Below are positions 34,781-46,800 of a stretch of 64,000 nucleotides of DNA, one piece after another. How positions within the stretch are numbered: position 1 is the stretch's first letter; each line of letters begins with the position of its first letter. The stretch comes from Owenia fusiformis. Lineage: Eukaryota > Annelida > Polychaeta > Sabellida > Oweniidae. The stretch is taken from contig CAIIXF020000008.1 in assembly GCA_903813345.2 (NCBI GenBank), positions 31,086,867 through 31,150,866 on the forward strand, written 5' to 3'. Made by a program: the position numbers and the translations under genes. The notes below the pieces were generated by a model, which did not search any database, was not told the DNA's origin, and saw only the letters and a list, made by a program, of their open reading frames with translations.

Positions 34781-35700
34781 GGCCTGAAACCTTTTCAACA
34801 CTGCCTGCCACCTTTTGTTGATCAAAGAAGCTATGATGTACTATTGGTGTCATATGTATGGATTTATGATGTCAAATAAGCTTGTCAGTTATGTTCATAA
34901 ACAATAGTTTTCGAAACAAGAGATCATTTAAAAAATGAAGGCTCGTGTGAAGGAGATGTTTGCAGTGTTGTAATGAATTGTATTGATAAATAGAGATGCT
35001 TACTTTTAACGCGGTTGTAATTAACCGAACGGCAAAAGTAGAAAAAATCCGAACATTTTGAACTGATTAAGATCTTTAAATTGTGAAGGTCTGAGTACCT
35101 GGACCTCTTAGAAAACATCCAAACATATCACAAAGTGAAGATTGGTCAATTTGATTCTCGTTCTTCGAAGATATTAATAAAATAGTTAAATGTTCGGAGT
35201 TTTTTAATGCTGTAAATTGTTCACAATTCTAAATCAAGAAGTCGCTCGTATTTCTGTCGTATTTAGGAAATCATGTTGCCGAAAATAAGTGCACAGTGTT
35301 CATGGTGTTGTTGTAAAATTATGTATATGTCGTTTGAAACCCTCTCTAACGCAATTTTATTATAAACTAACACCTTAGGGTTAAACTCTTGCTCGAGGAA
35401 TTAACTCATTTCATCAATAAATATTAACCCATCAGGTTTTCTACTAGTAAACTAACGTTTAAACCTCAGTCCATTGTCGTTATCACTTACTATACTAAAC
35501 TCAAGTGAGATATGGCTCTTGCCTCAGCACGAGCCAATAAGCAACAGGTTAATTCTATTTGGCTTGGAAACATTGATATACCCTTTAACATATCACAAAC
35601 TTGATCATTAAATCCTAGATTCTGATGTAGCAAAGGTAACTGCAAGCTAACCTGGAAAGGTCTTTTAGGACACAGGAAAGCGATTGCGACAAGCTAACTC
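34781..35700. other. GPCR downstream region, nothing recognised
   Basis: No supported gene. AATAAA hexamers at about 35177 and 35418 could serve as poly(A) signals if the GPCR 3' UTR is long. That is inference. Confidence 0.25.
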
Positions 35701-35870
35701 GTTGCTTCCCCTATTGGGGGGGGGTGTATAGGGGGTGTTGGAAATCCATATACAATATTTTTCAGCTCTTTTATACCATCTACAATATTTTTCACCCCTT
35801 TTATACCATATACAATATTTTTCACAGCTCTTATACCATATACGATATTTTACAAACGTTCAGGTGAAAT
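35700..35870. repeat. G-run plus TATACCATATACAATATT minisatellite, left copy
   Basis: A run of nine or ten G is followed by GTGTATAGGGGG and then three to four units of about 35 bp, consensus CTTTTATACCATATACAATATTTTTCAC. The same repeat, ending in an inverted C-run block (TCTATACACCCCC), occurs at 38208-38365. Confidence 0.65.
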
Positions 35871-36450
35871 ACAATATACGATAATTTTGAAACTGCTGTT
35901 GATTAAAGTTTGGATATTTATAAGGAAATAATACTGAGAGAACCAATGACCTACAGTAAATGTATTATCATAAGGCAAATAGACTGCACATACAGACCGC
36001 AAATGATTTCATTTATTGCATTTAATGAATAAGACAACATTCGGGTACATCCGATTATGTTCATAAATTCTGTGATCACATATAATTTTCAGGTATTTAT
36101 GAAATAACATTCATGACTTATTTAGTGATTTCACAACCTACTTTGACCAAAACACTAATGCCATAAAGATATTCAAAATTAGCACAAACGTGCATCATTG
36201 GAATGGGTGGAACTCAGTGTTCGTGTACCTGTTTCTTATGACTTACTTTTAAATGAATTATATAAATGTCAATGGAATCTTTTTATGAGGATTCATCATG
36301 TGTTCTTTGAAAATAAAAGGAAGTAATGCGCTCGCCATTATGATCTGCCGATAAAAAATTAATTCATCTGATATAATTTTCAAAATGAGTATACTGCTTT
36401 TATTGTTACATCTTGTACGCATAACACTATCAGGAGATAGTGATCATTCA

Positions 36451-36778
36451 CAATGAACAATAATTTTGTCACAGTCACCAGGGAAATAATACGTATTAAA
36501 AACAATTTCGGAAACAAAGGACTTCACAAACTTTCATGTATAGATAATTCATTTTTGATTGGACTCAGTCTTTGAAGTAAAGGCAAAATGGGACTTGATT
36601 GTCAAAGACAATGCACAATAATTTTGAAAAACAGTCACCTGGGAAATAATGAGTATTGAAAACAATTTCGGAAACAAAGGACTTCGCAAACTTTCATGTA
36701 TAATTCATTCATTTTTGATTGGACTCGAGTCTTTGAAGTAAAGGCAAAATGAGACTTGATTGTTAAAGACAGTCGAAG
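36451..36778. repeat. Tandem duplication of ~160 bp (two units)
   Basis: Unit 1 at 36451-36608 and unit 2 at 36609-36778 share CAATTTCGGAAACAAAGG, ACTTTCATGTATA and TTTTTGATTGGACTC, with about 10% differences. Non-coding. Confidence 0.75.
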
Positions 36779-36941
36779 TCAAACAAAAGTGTGCCAAAAT
36801 TAATGAAATTTCCATAAAGGTCAAACCACTTGTTTAACCAATGATTTCAAGGCAAAGAAGTATTGATGAAAATGAAAACTACTGTATGTTACTAGAAGTA
36901 ACTTTCTTTTAAAGGACAACGGACAGTTTCGAAAAAGATTT

Positions 36942-37318
36942 CACACAGTCATATGTAGGATTTTTGGCTATTTTCTGTCGATTTGAACAGGTGCATATGT
37001 TAGGCCAATGCATTAAATCCAGGACAAGCAGTCATAAAGATGATAATATAATTTTGACTTTTAGACTGGGAAGGTGCAAACACTCCATCAACATGTCTTT
37101 CTGTAATGTTGTCCTGATTTCACACCTGTTTTTTCAATGTTTGATGCACACTATATTGCGTTTTGAGACAAGGTTAACATCTTAAAAGGAAAATAGGATT
37201 CATTATTAAGCAGTGGTTTTAAAGATGAGTGCTTGATCTCAAATTAATGCATTGGCCTAACATGTGCACCTGTTCAAATCCCCAATAAATAGCTGAAATC
37301 CAACATATGACAGTTTGC
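36942..37318. repeat. Inverted repeat of ~75 bp arms (MITE-like)
   Basis: 36942-37018 (CATATGTAGGATTTTTGG, GATTTGAACAGGTGCATATG, TTAGGCCAATGCATTAA) is inverted at 37243-37318 (TTAATGCATTGGCCTAAC, GTGCACCTGTTCAAATC, CCAACATATGACAG). The spacer is about 225 bp. A 73-codon open frame across it is incidental. Confidence 0.65.
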
Positions 37319-38207
37319 AATCTGTTGTAACACTTTCCGTGGTCCTTTCTATGATTACTATTATGACCAAATGAACACCTTTTGCTATTTTACCATATCT
37401 GGTGATGCTTGTAAAAACACATACGCTGTTTTAACACTTTATACTCAAATATTTTAATGATTTATCCCACTAACCAAGAAACACAAGTAGCCATAGGACC
37501 ATGTTTTTCATCAAAGTTGAGAAGAGTCAATGGCATTTGGCATTCTTATTCATTGAATTTAATGAAAGGGGCACAAAACTCTTAGTTTTAGAGTGATTTT
37601 CTCAAAACTTATTGATCTGGTGTATGGAACCAATTACTTAGATGTAATTAGGTAGTTTCCAGTTTCGCCACCAGGTACCCTGCGTGCAGAGTCTAGTTAA
37701 ACTGAAGACGAAGCTCTCTTTTAAGAATTGAAGTTGAACGAATACAATGAAAGGGTAGCCACCAGGTGGGAAATAGAATAACAGGTTATTACAAAGTTCC
37801 CTTTAACTTCACTGTTTCACTTTTCATATTACTCTTAGGTATCAGATAGTTATATAAATTAGAATATGTTCAGTAAAAGAAAATATGATCTGCCCAACAC
37901 AAGAAAAGATATTTCACTAAGTCACATTTTCAAAGAATATTACATTTTTCAAAGTTGATAAACTCTTTTAAAAGCCCCATTTCCAGATGTTCTTTTACAT
38001 GTAGATTCCAAATATGACATCAGTTTGACTGAATTTTTAATGATGTAAATCAAGATTATTTCTACTCACATCTAGTCTATTAAAGACGGATTTCTTTTCC
38101 ATGAAAATTTAACACAGTTACAGTCAGAGAGTCAGCACAATGGGGAATTTTAGGGTACAATAAGTCTTCTTTAATTCTTTTTTAAACATATATTCAACCT
38201 GCTGGTG

Positions 38208-38365
38208 CCTTGAGATACCATATACCATATTTCCTCTTATACCATATACCATATTTTTTACACCTCTTATACCATATACGATATATTTTGCCCCCTCTTA
38301 TACAATATACAATAAATTTTCACCCTCTTATACGATATACAATATCTCTATACACCCCCCCCCCC
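38208..38365. repeat. TATACCATATAC minisatellite with C-run, right copy
   Basis: Five or so diverged units of CTCTTATACCATATACGATAT, then CTCTATACACCCCCC. Same family and unit orientation as 35700-35870, but the flanking homopolymer block is inverted. Confidence 0.65.
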
Positions 38366-38845
38366 TATTCTGGAGAATATTTGTGGACATCATTCTGATA
38401 CTGAGCATCACAAATTTCTGTCTCGTCATTGGCGGAGAAGATATATGATATGATATGATACGATATGTCATGGTTTATCACGATGACTGACATGGCCCCA
38501 TTATTGTTGTATCAAATGACAAATGGTTCTACTTTAATGACTACAGTAAAATAGATATATGAAATACTATCCATAAACTTGAATACATAAATCGAATTGT
38601 TTCTTATGCAATGGAAAAAACATACATGCCCCATGAAGGACTAGAATTCGGGATATAATTACATAATATGGGGTTACCTTTTCAAAATATTTATAGGATA
38701 TCCTATAACTTTGAGGAATATAATTTTTATCTTCGAGGTGATATCGATATCTGCACCTGACGAGAGAGCAAAGCGAACGAGTGCATATATCAATACCACC
38801 GAGTAGATTAAAATGATATTCTGAAAAAAATCATAGGATGTTCTT

Positions 38846-39103
38846 ATTATCCTACACTTACAAGAAGTGTTCTAAATGCATAATATCATTGCAAAGCCAA
38901 ATAGAGTCAACTTGGCGGGAAATCAAGAAGCGGAGTATATCGTCACAATATCCTCCGCATATTGGGTTTCCGGAGTATATCGTCACGATATCCTCCGCCC
39001 GGAGTATATCAATACGATATCCCCCGGTTATTCATTTTGCCAATAAATATCAAATTTATTTTTTCATGTTATTATACATTTAGTACACTAAGTGTAGGAT
39101 AAT
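38846..39103. mobile_element. MITE, 258 bp, with perfect 15-bp terminal inverted repeats
   Basis: ATTATCCTACACTTA at 38846-38860 and its exact complement TAAGTGTAGGATAAT at 39089-39103. Inside are three tandem blocks that are each imperfect palindromes (CGGAGTATATCGT...ACGATATCCTCCG) at about 38933-39025. No coding capacity. Confidence 0.75.
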
Positions 39104-40349
39104 GTATTGTATGATATGAATTGCTCACAAAAGAAACATGGTTCATTAAAAAGAACATTGGGGGTAAATCTTTTGTAATGTTCCTTTATTCCCTTTCCAA
39201 AATAACAAAAAAAACTTAGTCTCCAACTAAACTATATCAATAAACCACATCCATGCACATGTAACGAATTATAAAGAGTGTTTTAATAAAGATGCAACCA
39301 TTTAGAGAAAATATCGATATTGCTTAAATAATCCATGTCAGTGCGAAGAGTATTGTTTAAATAATTGATATGGTTTTGGTTAACAGACAGAAATTCAATA
39401 TGATGTCACTTTCTTTCAAATGGCTACCTCAATTATACATTATTTGGGATGTTTGTGATTTACTTTCTTATAAACGGTTGAATCTTTCTTTTAACACATT
39501 ATTTTAACACGTTTTGGCATTTTCCCTTAAATTCAACTGTTAAGAGTTCGAGTCCTATACTAATCATAACGCAAATATACAATATGCACCTACATTTGAA
39601 TGATTTGCCATATTAGAGCTCAAAACTTACATATTAACAGAAATGTTAAACTTAAAGCTTACATTTCAACGGCGTGCAGTGTAACGACAATTCTTTATTG
39701 CTTAGCATAAAATCGTAAAATTAACAATTTGCATGTCAAATCACCAAGTACCATGATTTTCCATATAAGCCTGATTACCAACGTAGAGCTCTGAACGAAA
39801 AACAGAGCGAGTATAAGACCAATTCTATAATTGCTTTTGAAGAATAAACAGATCAAATCACATCATCGAATATATATGTATAAGTATAAGTATGAGTATA
39901 AGTATAAGTATGGTTTGATATATGAAAAATGCTCGCTTTACAATTAAGTACTTCTATACATCCACGTTGATAAGCGATGTCATGAGTGTTCTTTAAATCC
40001 TTTGGTAAAAATAATCTTTTTACTTTTCACCTATCGCTCTTTCACTCAACACTATACCTCATACAGAATGTAAAAACATATACATGTGGACAAGATGGAT
40101 ACTATAGACACGCATAAACATGAATATTTGAGTCCAAGCACCTCATTTAGAGAGGAAAGTTCCAACCATTTATTTTATTTCTTTCATTTTATAGAACTTA
40201 AACCTTGCCTCGTTCGTTTAGAATTTTGCTATATAGGCATTTAGTGCTAATGCTTATACAAAGATTTTACAGTCTCTTAAGTTATGACACAATACGACTC
40301 TGCTCTCAAGTCTTGTTTGTTAATAAGTTTATTGTTTCGAAAGTTGGAC
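39104..40349. other. Downstream flank of the CARD-GTPase gene
   Basis: No supported gene. It contains a short TATAAG microsatellite at 39878-39913 and, on the minus strand, possible AATAAA signals near 40172 (TTTATT on plus), about 180 bp beyond the stop. Confidence 0.35.
39878..39913. repeat. (TATAAG)n microsatellite
   Basis: Six imperfect units of TATAAG/TATGAG. Confidence 0.8.
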
Positions 40350-43300
40350 TCACACGGCAGTCCCTTTCCGGCCTTGTTTCTTTTTTGAACCTTTAGGTTT
40401 TCTTCGTAACCCCTTTATTACATTTATCAATTTCGATGGTTTTAGCTTTGACAAAACATTTTCACCTTGTCCCATTATGCATAAAGGGTACTCCTCATCG
40501 ATATTTTCTATTTCCTCTGCTGTTGTTTCGATCGCGAATTTTGCTGTTTCTTTGAGTTTCTCCAAAGTTAGAATCCTTTCGCTGAATCCAGATTTTTGCT
40601 CTTTCTTTTCTGAATCGATAACTCGGTCAATGTAGTCGGAAAATGGATCCTCGCGATTATGAACTGTTTTCACAAATACCTCAACTCTTTCCCTTAGCTT
40701 ATTCAACTCTTGGATGCGTTCCATGTATCCTGGTTTGCATTCGGCCTTCTCCGCCTCAATCATCAGGTCGATGTAGTCTAGTGTTGAAAGTGGGTTAGGT
40801 TTAAGTGCAATTTTATTGATGTACTCGGTTGCACGTCTCATTTCGTCGGTTAGTAACAGTGTGTTGAGTTGATGTTCATTGAAGTCATCTTGTAGACTTT
40901 TGATCAATTTATCAACCGTCAGCTTATCATGCACACCCTTTTGGTAGCGTTCCTTTAACTCCTTTGATGTTTTTGTCACCTTCTTACGTTGGATCGTCAT
41001 AATGAACGGCATGTTTCTGTGACTCTTCCAATGACAATGCTGGGGGCAAACCGTACAATTACCCGTTTCCCGATCCATTACTGTACACTTCCATTTCATT
41101 TCGTCATCCGCTTTCGTGCAAACAACATGGCAGGTTCTATTGCACGTCAAACAGTTGGTTGTGAATTTCCCTGGTTCTGCATCTTTCTTGACAATCTTCT
41201 CTTCCATTACTGTATAGCGAAATTCCTTGTTGGCAGCTATCTCAGCTTCGTATATAGCCACAACCTTCAGTTCGTTCGTCAAGTTTTCTAGCTTGTTCAA
41301 ACCTAGCTTGATATCTTCGCACATTTTTAATAGAAGAAGCTCCAATTGGTGTCTCTCTGTCAGAACCGCCTTTGTCAGTGTCAGACTCTTCGAGTCTAGG
41401 CTTCCAAGAGTATCAAAGAATGATTTGAAACTCTTTTCTCCCATTTCCCAAAACATCTTGTTGAAAGCTTCATTCTCGGCATCATTTCCTTTCTCTGCAA
41501 AAACAGCTGAATTGTTGAACTTCAAGTAGGCTGAATATTCAAACCCAGCCTTTTCTATTCCGCTAAGAACTTGTGGTTTCTGACCATCTGCAAATGTAAG
41601 CAGCATTAAGATGTTATCTTTGATATCCTTTCCGAACAAGGAAAGTATCTTGTCAAAAATGTATATTTGGGTCGGAGTTAATCTGGGTAATGACGACTGG
41701 GTGACGAAACCAACAGCTTCTATGTGATCCAGGCCATCGGCATCAATCGAAGTGAAAAATTCCCGTATCTGTCGTGTAATCTGTTCGTCTCTGCTGTACC
41801 CCTTCGTATCACCAAATCCTGGCGTGTCAATAATTGTGACAGTGTAAGGAACCTTTAGCCCCTTTTGGTGATAGACCGTATATGAGGTTATTGACTTTGT
41901 TTGACTCTCCGATTGATCGCAACCGAGTTTTTCAGGTATAAGTTTTAGCCTTTCTGTGTCTTCCCATTTGATGCCAAACAAGTAGTTGATCATTCCATTA
42001 ATGAGAGTGCTTTTACCAGCTCCTGTAGCGCCTACAATCATAATAACTTTTTCCGACACGGACTCCGATACAAGATTAGGTGCACCATACTGGTACTTTT
42101 TTATCATCCCATCATCACTCTCAAAGGTTGACTCAATCTTGATCTGGTGAACTATTTGGTTTCCTAGACACTCGGATGTAGATGTTTCAAGAACTCTGGC
42201 TTTTACGATTTCATCTGCTGTTGCGCTAATCGTTATTGGATCACTCGCCTTGCTGAAATCTCCCGTTGTATCACCCTCATAATGTGCTATAACGGCAAAT
42301 ATGTAGGTATTATTTGGAGGCACTGCCAATGCTGTCTCTTCGTGCGACGTTGAATCATCTTCAGAGGCAGGAATAGACATTGTCTGCCAGAAGGCTGAAT
42401 TTGAATCTTTCCATCTGAGTGTGTACGAGCAGACTTTAAAAGATGAACGTATTTCCGGTGCTGCCCATTTTAGACCTACTCGGATTGGAGAGACCTTCCA
42501 CACTTCTGGTTTGCCAGGATCTGTACTTGCCGTCACTCCACTACCTTGTGTTTCCATTTGACTAACTTCCATTGACTCAAATTTATCTGTCATATTCTCC
42601 TTTGCCTCTTTTGTTTCTTGTTTTGTAACAGCATCATAAAACATATCCATGTCCTCATCATTTTCGACATGCGTTTGTTTCTGCAATGCTAAAAATTCAG
42701 AAGCTGTAGGAAGAACAACATTTTTAGACAAAGAATCATATACACTGTTTTCAAAACCTGAGCCAGATGGCTTCACATTAACACCACCTAACTCAAAGTC
42801 CATTCCTGTATCATTAAGGTCGTCTTCTGCCATTTTGATGTTAATAGGATCCACACCATGTCCATTAACATCGATCATTTCAGCTGTATTTAACCGACTA
42901 CTAGCTCCCTGGTCATCGTTTTCATTCGAATCTGGCGGTGTTACATCTACACCGGCATCTAGAAATAAATATGATAAATATCATATTAAGTTGATATTTA
43001 CAAACTTTATCGTGTTCATTAATTTAGTGATACGATTTGAAGAACATAAACTAGGAAGCAATACAGGGTAGTCCAAAAAAATGGGACACTCGTATTTCAA
43101 AAATAAACATTGATTTTATTGATAAAAACATGTTATATACCGGTGCATAGGGAATCTAATCATCTTTAATTCGGTATATCATAAGTTTATCACAGTACAT
43201 ATCAAAATGGAGGAAGATTGAACATATGTTTCTGTTGACAAAAAAACTTGGTTTTGGCAAGTTTTTGAATAACCGTTTTTAAATGAACATGACGCCATTT

Positions 43301-45980
43301 GTATTATGGACGCTGGTTGACAGGCATTATAATAAATTTGAACTTATGATATACCAAATTAAAGATAATTAAATTCCCTATCCACTGGTATATAATATAT
43401 GTTTTCATCAATAAAATCAATATTTATTTTTGAAATACGAGTGTCCCATTTTTGGACCACCCTGTTTACAGACGCTGATATTCGTAAACTAAAGTATAGC
43501 AAATTCTCCTTATGTTGTATGCTCTGGATACATGTATGTGATAGTTGACTGGGGTTTGAAGTTCATTCCCTGGCCAATGCGATATGGTGTGTGTGTATGT
43601 GCAATTGTACATTATTGCATGAATTTGGATATGTTGTGTTTTTTTTCTTTACAATGTTATGTTGTATTTTGGAAATATGATAAGCAATGCCCTGAAATAG
43701 GTTATTCGTACTATGACTTTACTCACCTTTAAGCGCTTGTATAAGACTAGCATCTATCGTTAACTTAACATCAATCTCCTTTCCACGATATTTTTCCTTC
43801 ATTTCATCAGTGAGGAGTGCATCCACCAGGGTCTTTGTTAATTCCCCACTGTGGAAATCCTTGATCAGGTTTTTGGCTTTCTCTTTGTCAGTTACATCCA
43901 ACTGAAGAACGATTGAACCTTGTTTGACATTAAATAATGCCATTCCACAACCACTCAGAACTTCTTCCAAGCGCTTCTTGTTCTCTCTCGAGGATTCAAT
44001 TACGTCGATGGCCTCTTTCTCAACGGGTTGCACATTTACTTCAGCCTCAATTGGAGGGTTATCCCCAACTCGCAGTTTAATGTGCATATTCACTGGACCT
44101 TGAGAAAACAGGGAATATCCAATTTACATACTTTTTCCAATACAATTCAATTTCATTCTTTATTGATTAAAATATAATTACAGGTCATACACCCCCTACC
44201 ATAGGTTTGACAACATGTTGACATCTGCTAATGTTTGTCGATATTAAAACATTGATCAATATTTTCATCCGAAATACCACAATGTATGATGTGAACGAAA
44301 TAAAGATTCAAACATTAAGGTTGTCATTTGTAGACTTCCGGTTGCCAAATTTGTTGTTGGGAGTGTAACACCATACAGTATGAACATTGGCATTTTTAAA
44401 TAAAAGAAGGAGTGCATTTTCAAACTTTGCTACTTTGTATATTATCATTAACTACAGTAGTCTTCTGTAAAGCCATAAGCACTGGGGATGCCTGGTATCA
44501 AAATGGCCGCAATGAAAAATGAGCATTGGTAAGATTTTTTTCTGTACTTTTGTCCTTCAAATTACAACGAGAAAATTGATTTGTAAATATCTCAGCAATG
44601 ACGGATTAATTTCTAAGTTGTAATCATATTTTAAAACCAAACCTTACGAACTATTTACCTGCAAAATATCTAGTTGTAATAGATAAAAAGCACGAAAATC
44701 GTGAAAAGGAAAAATGTTGCAAAATGCTCCTTTTCATTCGTGGTCATTTTGATACGAGGCAAAACCTCCCTCGTTTCCAGTTTATCCCCAGTGATAAGCC
44801 CGACGATTAAAGAAGAGTACATCTTTTGATTAACCAAAGTTATAATAAATTATAATGTTAAACAAGGCATAAACATGCGAAATGTCAGAGCCTGTCATTT
44901 GTTGCAGACGCCGAACACCAACCGCCAAACACCAACCGTCAAACACCGTCCGGTATAAAGTTGGAGACTAGCAATATGTCACAACTTCAGGTGGTGACAT
45001 AAAAATTACATAAAATAATCTTTATTTTCAGTACATCTATTTAGATGTATAGAAATAAAGATTATTTTTGGGATACATGGGCGATCATGGGACCTCTTGA
45101 GTCAATTGCAAAATCTCGTGAAGTCGCACGGGATGTTAAATCTTTGGATGTCATACTGTACCCTACTGATGTACGTAGGGCTTATACCAAGGTGGGATGC
45201 AATGTCTACATACCTCTTAAATCTCTGATGTTTATCAGGGACACATTTGGGCTGTAGACTATTTTGTTATCGGATCCAATTTGGACATTTCTGCATTGCT
45301 CCAGGTTATTGGCACATTCTGCTTCTTAAATAAAAAGTAAATAATTACAAAAACAACAAAACCCTCATCTCATTGACAAAACATGCGTGTTTTAATGGTT
45401 AAAATATCATTCTTAAAAATTTGAAATCCGTCAAACGATTTTGTAACCTTTGGTATTTTTACATTCGGCAGTCTAATTCATATTTATTTGTCTACATATA
45501 ACATTGATATAAACTACTAAACTACTTACGATTAGTTTTCGCCTGTTTTTCAGGAACGTTTTCGGGTTCTGGATCCCTAGTTTCCTGTGGACCATCAACG
45601 ACGCGCCCGTTCAATCGTCGTTTCTTTCGATTCATCACCGTTTGGGCAACTTTCGATACATTTTCACAGTGTGTTACAAGTGACTGTTCAAGGAACTCAG
45701 CAATGTGTCCATGATTGATTTTAAGTACGTCCACAAACTTGTCAAAACCCGTACGTCCATTCTCCCCTATTATATCGATCAGCTCACCACATTGATCTTC
45801 TGCAGTTTCCTTTGTGACAATTTTCCTCTCTGATTGTTGTTTTGTGATGACTTCGTAATCTATACATCGCTGAAGTATGTGCCCCATTTCGATAGCTAAT
45901 CCTTCTATGATCATGTTCCTACACGCTCGCAGGACCTCTTTATGGATTACTGACACCTCGACAGTGGTCATCACTAGCAT
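40350..45980 (-). CDS. CARD / TRADD-N-like / FN3 / AIG1-like GTPase multidomain protein (candidate innate immune signalling GTPase)
   Basis: Three coding exons: 45530-45980, 43727-44098 and 40350-42958. Donors C|GTAAGT and G|GTGAGT, acceptors CTCAAG and TTCTAG, all phase 1; 3432 nt including the stop, about 1143 aa, no break. Exon 1 is a CARD (residues about 5-100; helix pattern with ILQRCIDYEVIT and GRTGFDKFVDVL). Exon 2 resembles the TRADD N-terminal-like domain (GSIVLQLDV, SGELTKTLVDALLTDEM). Exon 3 starts with an acidic linker, then FN3 (about 422-521; PEVWKVSPIRVGLKWAAP, YTLRWK), then a GTPase: P-loop GATGAGKST (about 584-592), DTPGFGD (about 652-658) and LTFADG in place of N/TKxD (about 728). 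A Cys/His cluster (about 877-921; CLTCNRTCHVVC, CTVCPQHCH), helices and a polybasic tail (KPKGSKKKQGRK) follow. By family analogy the CARD recruits a partner and the GTPase acts as a switch or oligomer; this is inference. The start could be Met1 or Met4. Confidence 0.88.
43064..43464. mobile_element. mariner-type MITE in intron 2 of the CARD-GTPase gene
   Basis: Inverted ends CAGGGTAGTCCAAAAAAATG and CATTTTTGGACCACCCTG. The inversion extends over about 130 bp on each side (GACACTCGTATTTCAAAAAT, TTATTGATAAAAACATG). TA precedes the left end; the right TA is not intact. The CAGGGTGGTCCAAAA-type terminus is typical of Tc1/mariner relatives. Non-coding. Confidence 0.75.
44480..44793. mobile_element. 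MITE in intron 1 of the CARD-GTPase gene, ATAAG target duplication
   Basis: The ends are CACTGGGGAT and ATCCCCAGTG. ATAAG flanks both sides (44475-44479 and 44794-44798). Sub-terminal blocks CCTGGTATCAAAATGGCCGC and TGGTCATTTTGATACGAGG are also inverted. Non-coding, 314 bp. Confidence 0.75.
44866..45008. repeat. Dispersed repeat, copy 2 (intron 1 of the CARD-GTPase gene)
   Basis: Same family as 23361-23523: ACAAGGCATAAACATGCGAA, CATTTGTTGCAGACGCC, tandem AACACCAACCG(C/T)C units, and the terminal AATATGTCACAACTTCAGG / GTGACATAAAAA block. The short AACACCAACC run varies in unit number between the two copies. Confidence 0.6.
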
Positions 45981-46800
45981 GTGACGTCAAACGCCTTTTT
46001 AAAATCTGGAATTCAAATTAAACGGATTGTATATCATATTATTCTTTTTTGCTACAGTTCAAAGGTAATATATACATTTTAACAACTCTAGTTTCTACAT
46101 TTTTTGTAATGAAATGTTAAATTATATTTCAATTTTTGTCAATGTTAAATATATGAATTGACTATCTTATGTCAATATCCCTATCACGAGATATAGTGAA
46201 CCTATTTCATCTAAATCAAGCATCTGGATTTTAAATAATGCGCCATGCAAACTAATTTTAAGTAATTAACTCAATAGAGATCTAAAATGTATTCTTCCTA
46301 TGTACATTATATATAACTTGTAGTTATTAACATTCCCCGTCTGAGTTGGTTTCATCCACGCCAAATACACAATTTGTATGGCGTACTTTTACATGATCTA
46401 AAAAATATAATATGAGCCTTGGCCAGGATGCCTGTACATCTAGTTAGGCATTACTTATCTCAGGGCAAGATGACACAACGTATCTCAAAACTGCCAATGT
46501 AAAAAATATAAACACTTATCTTGGAGTACTTTACCTCATAGCAAATAAATTATACCTAGTTCATATATATTCTTATCCCCTATATTCTATCGTAAATGTT
46601 TTTTGCACAGACTATACCAAAACACTTGAAGACTTATTTACATGGTCCTAAAATGTTGAATTAATCTAACCAAACATTATAATCCATTTTCCTCGTAGGA
46701 TTTAGATATGTAAGCACCGGTGTCAAAGTAGGCAACCTTACAACTTTAGAGATCACCAGAAAGTTTGTTACCATGACATTGTCCTATGAGACGTGATACT
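45981..46800. other. Upstream region of the CARD-GTPase gene
   Basis: No supported gene. The promoter must lie here or further up if 5' UTR exons exist. I can call no core element with confidence. Confidence 0.25.

Noticed and set aside
45045-45257. 70-codon plus-strand frame in intron 1 of the CARD-GTPase gene
   Set aside because: No motif, no homologue I recognise, opposite strand to the gene. It may be chance.
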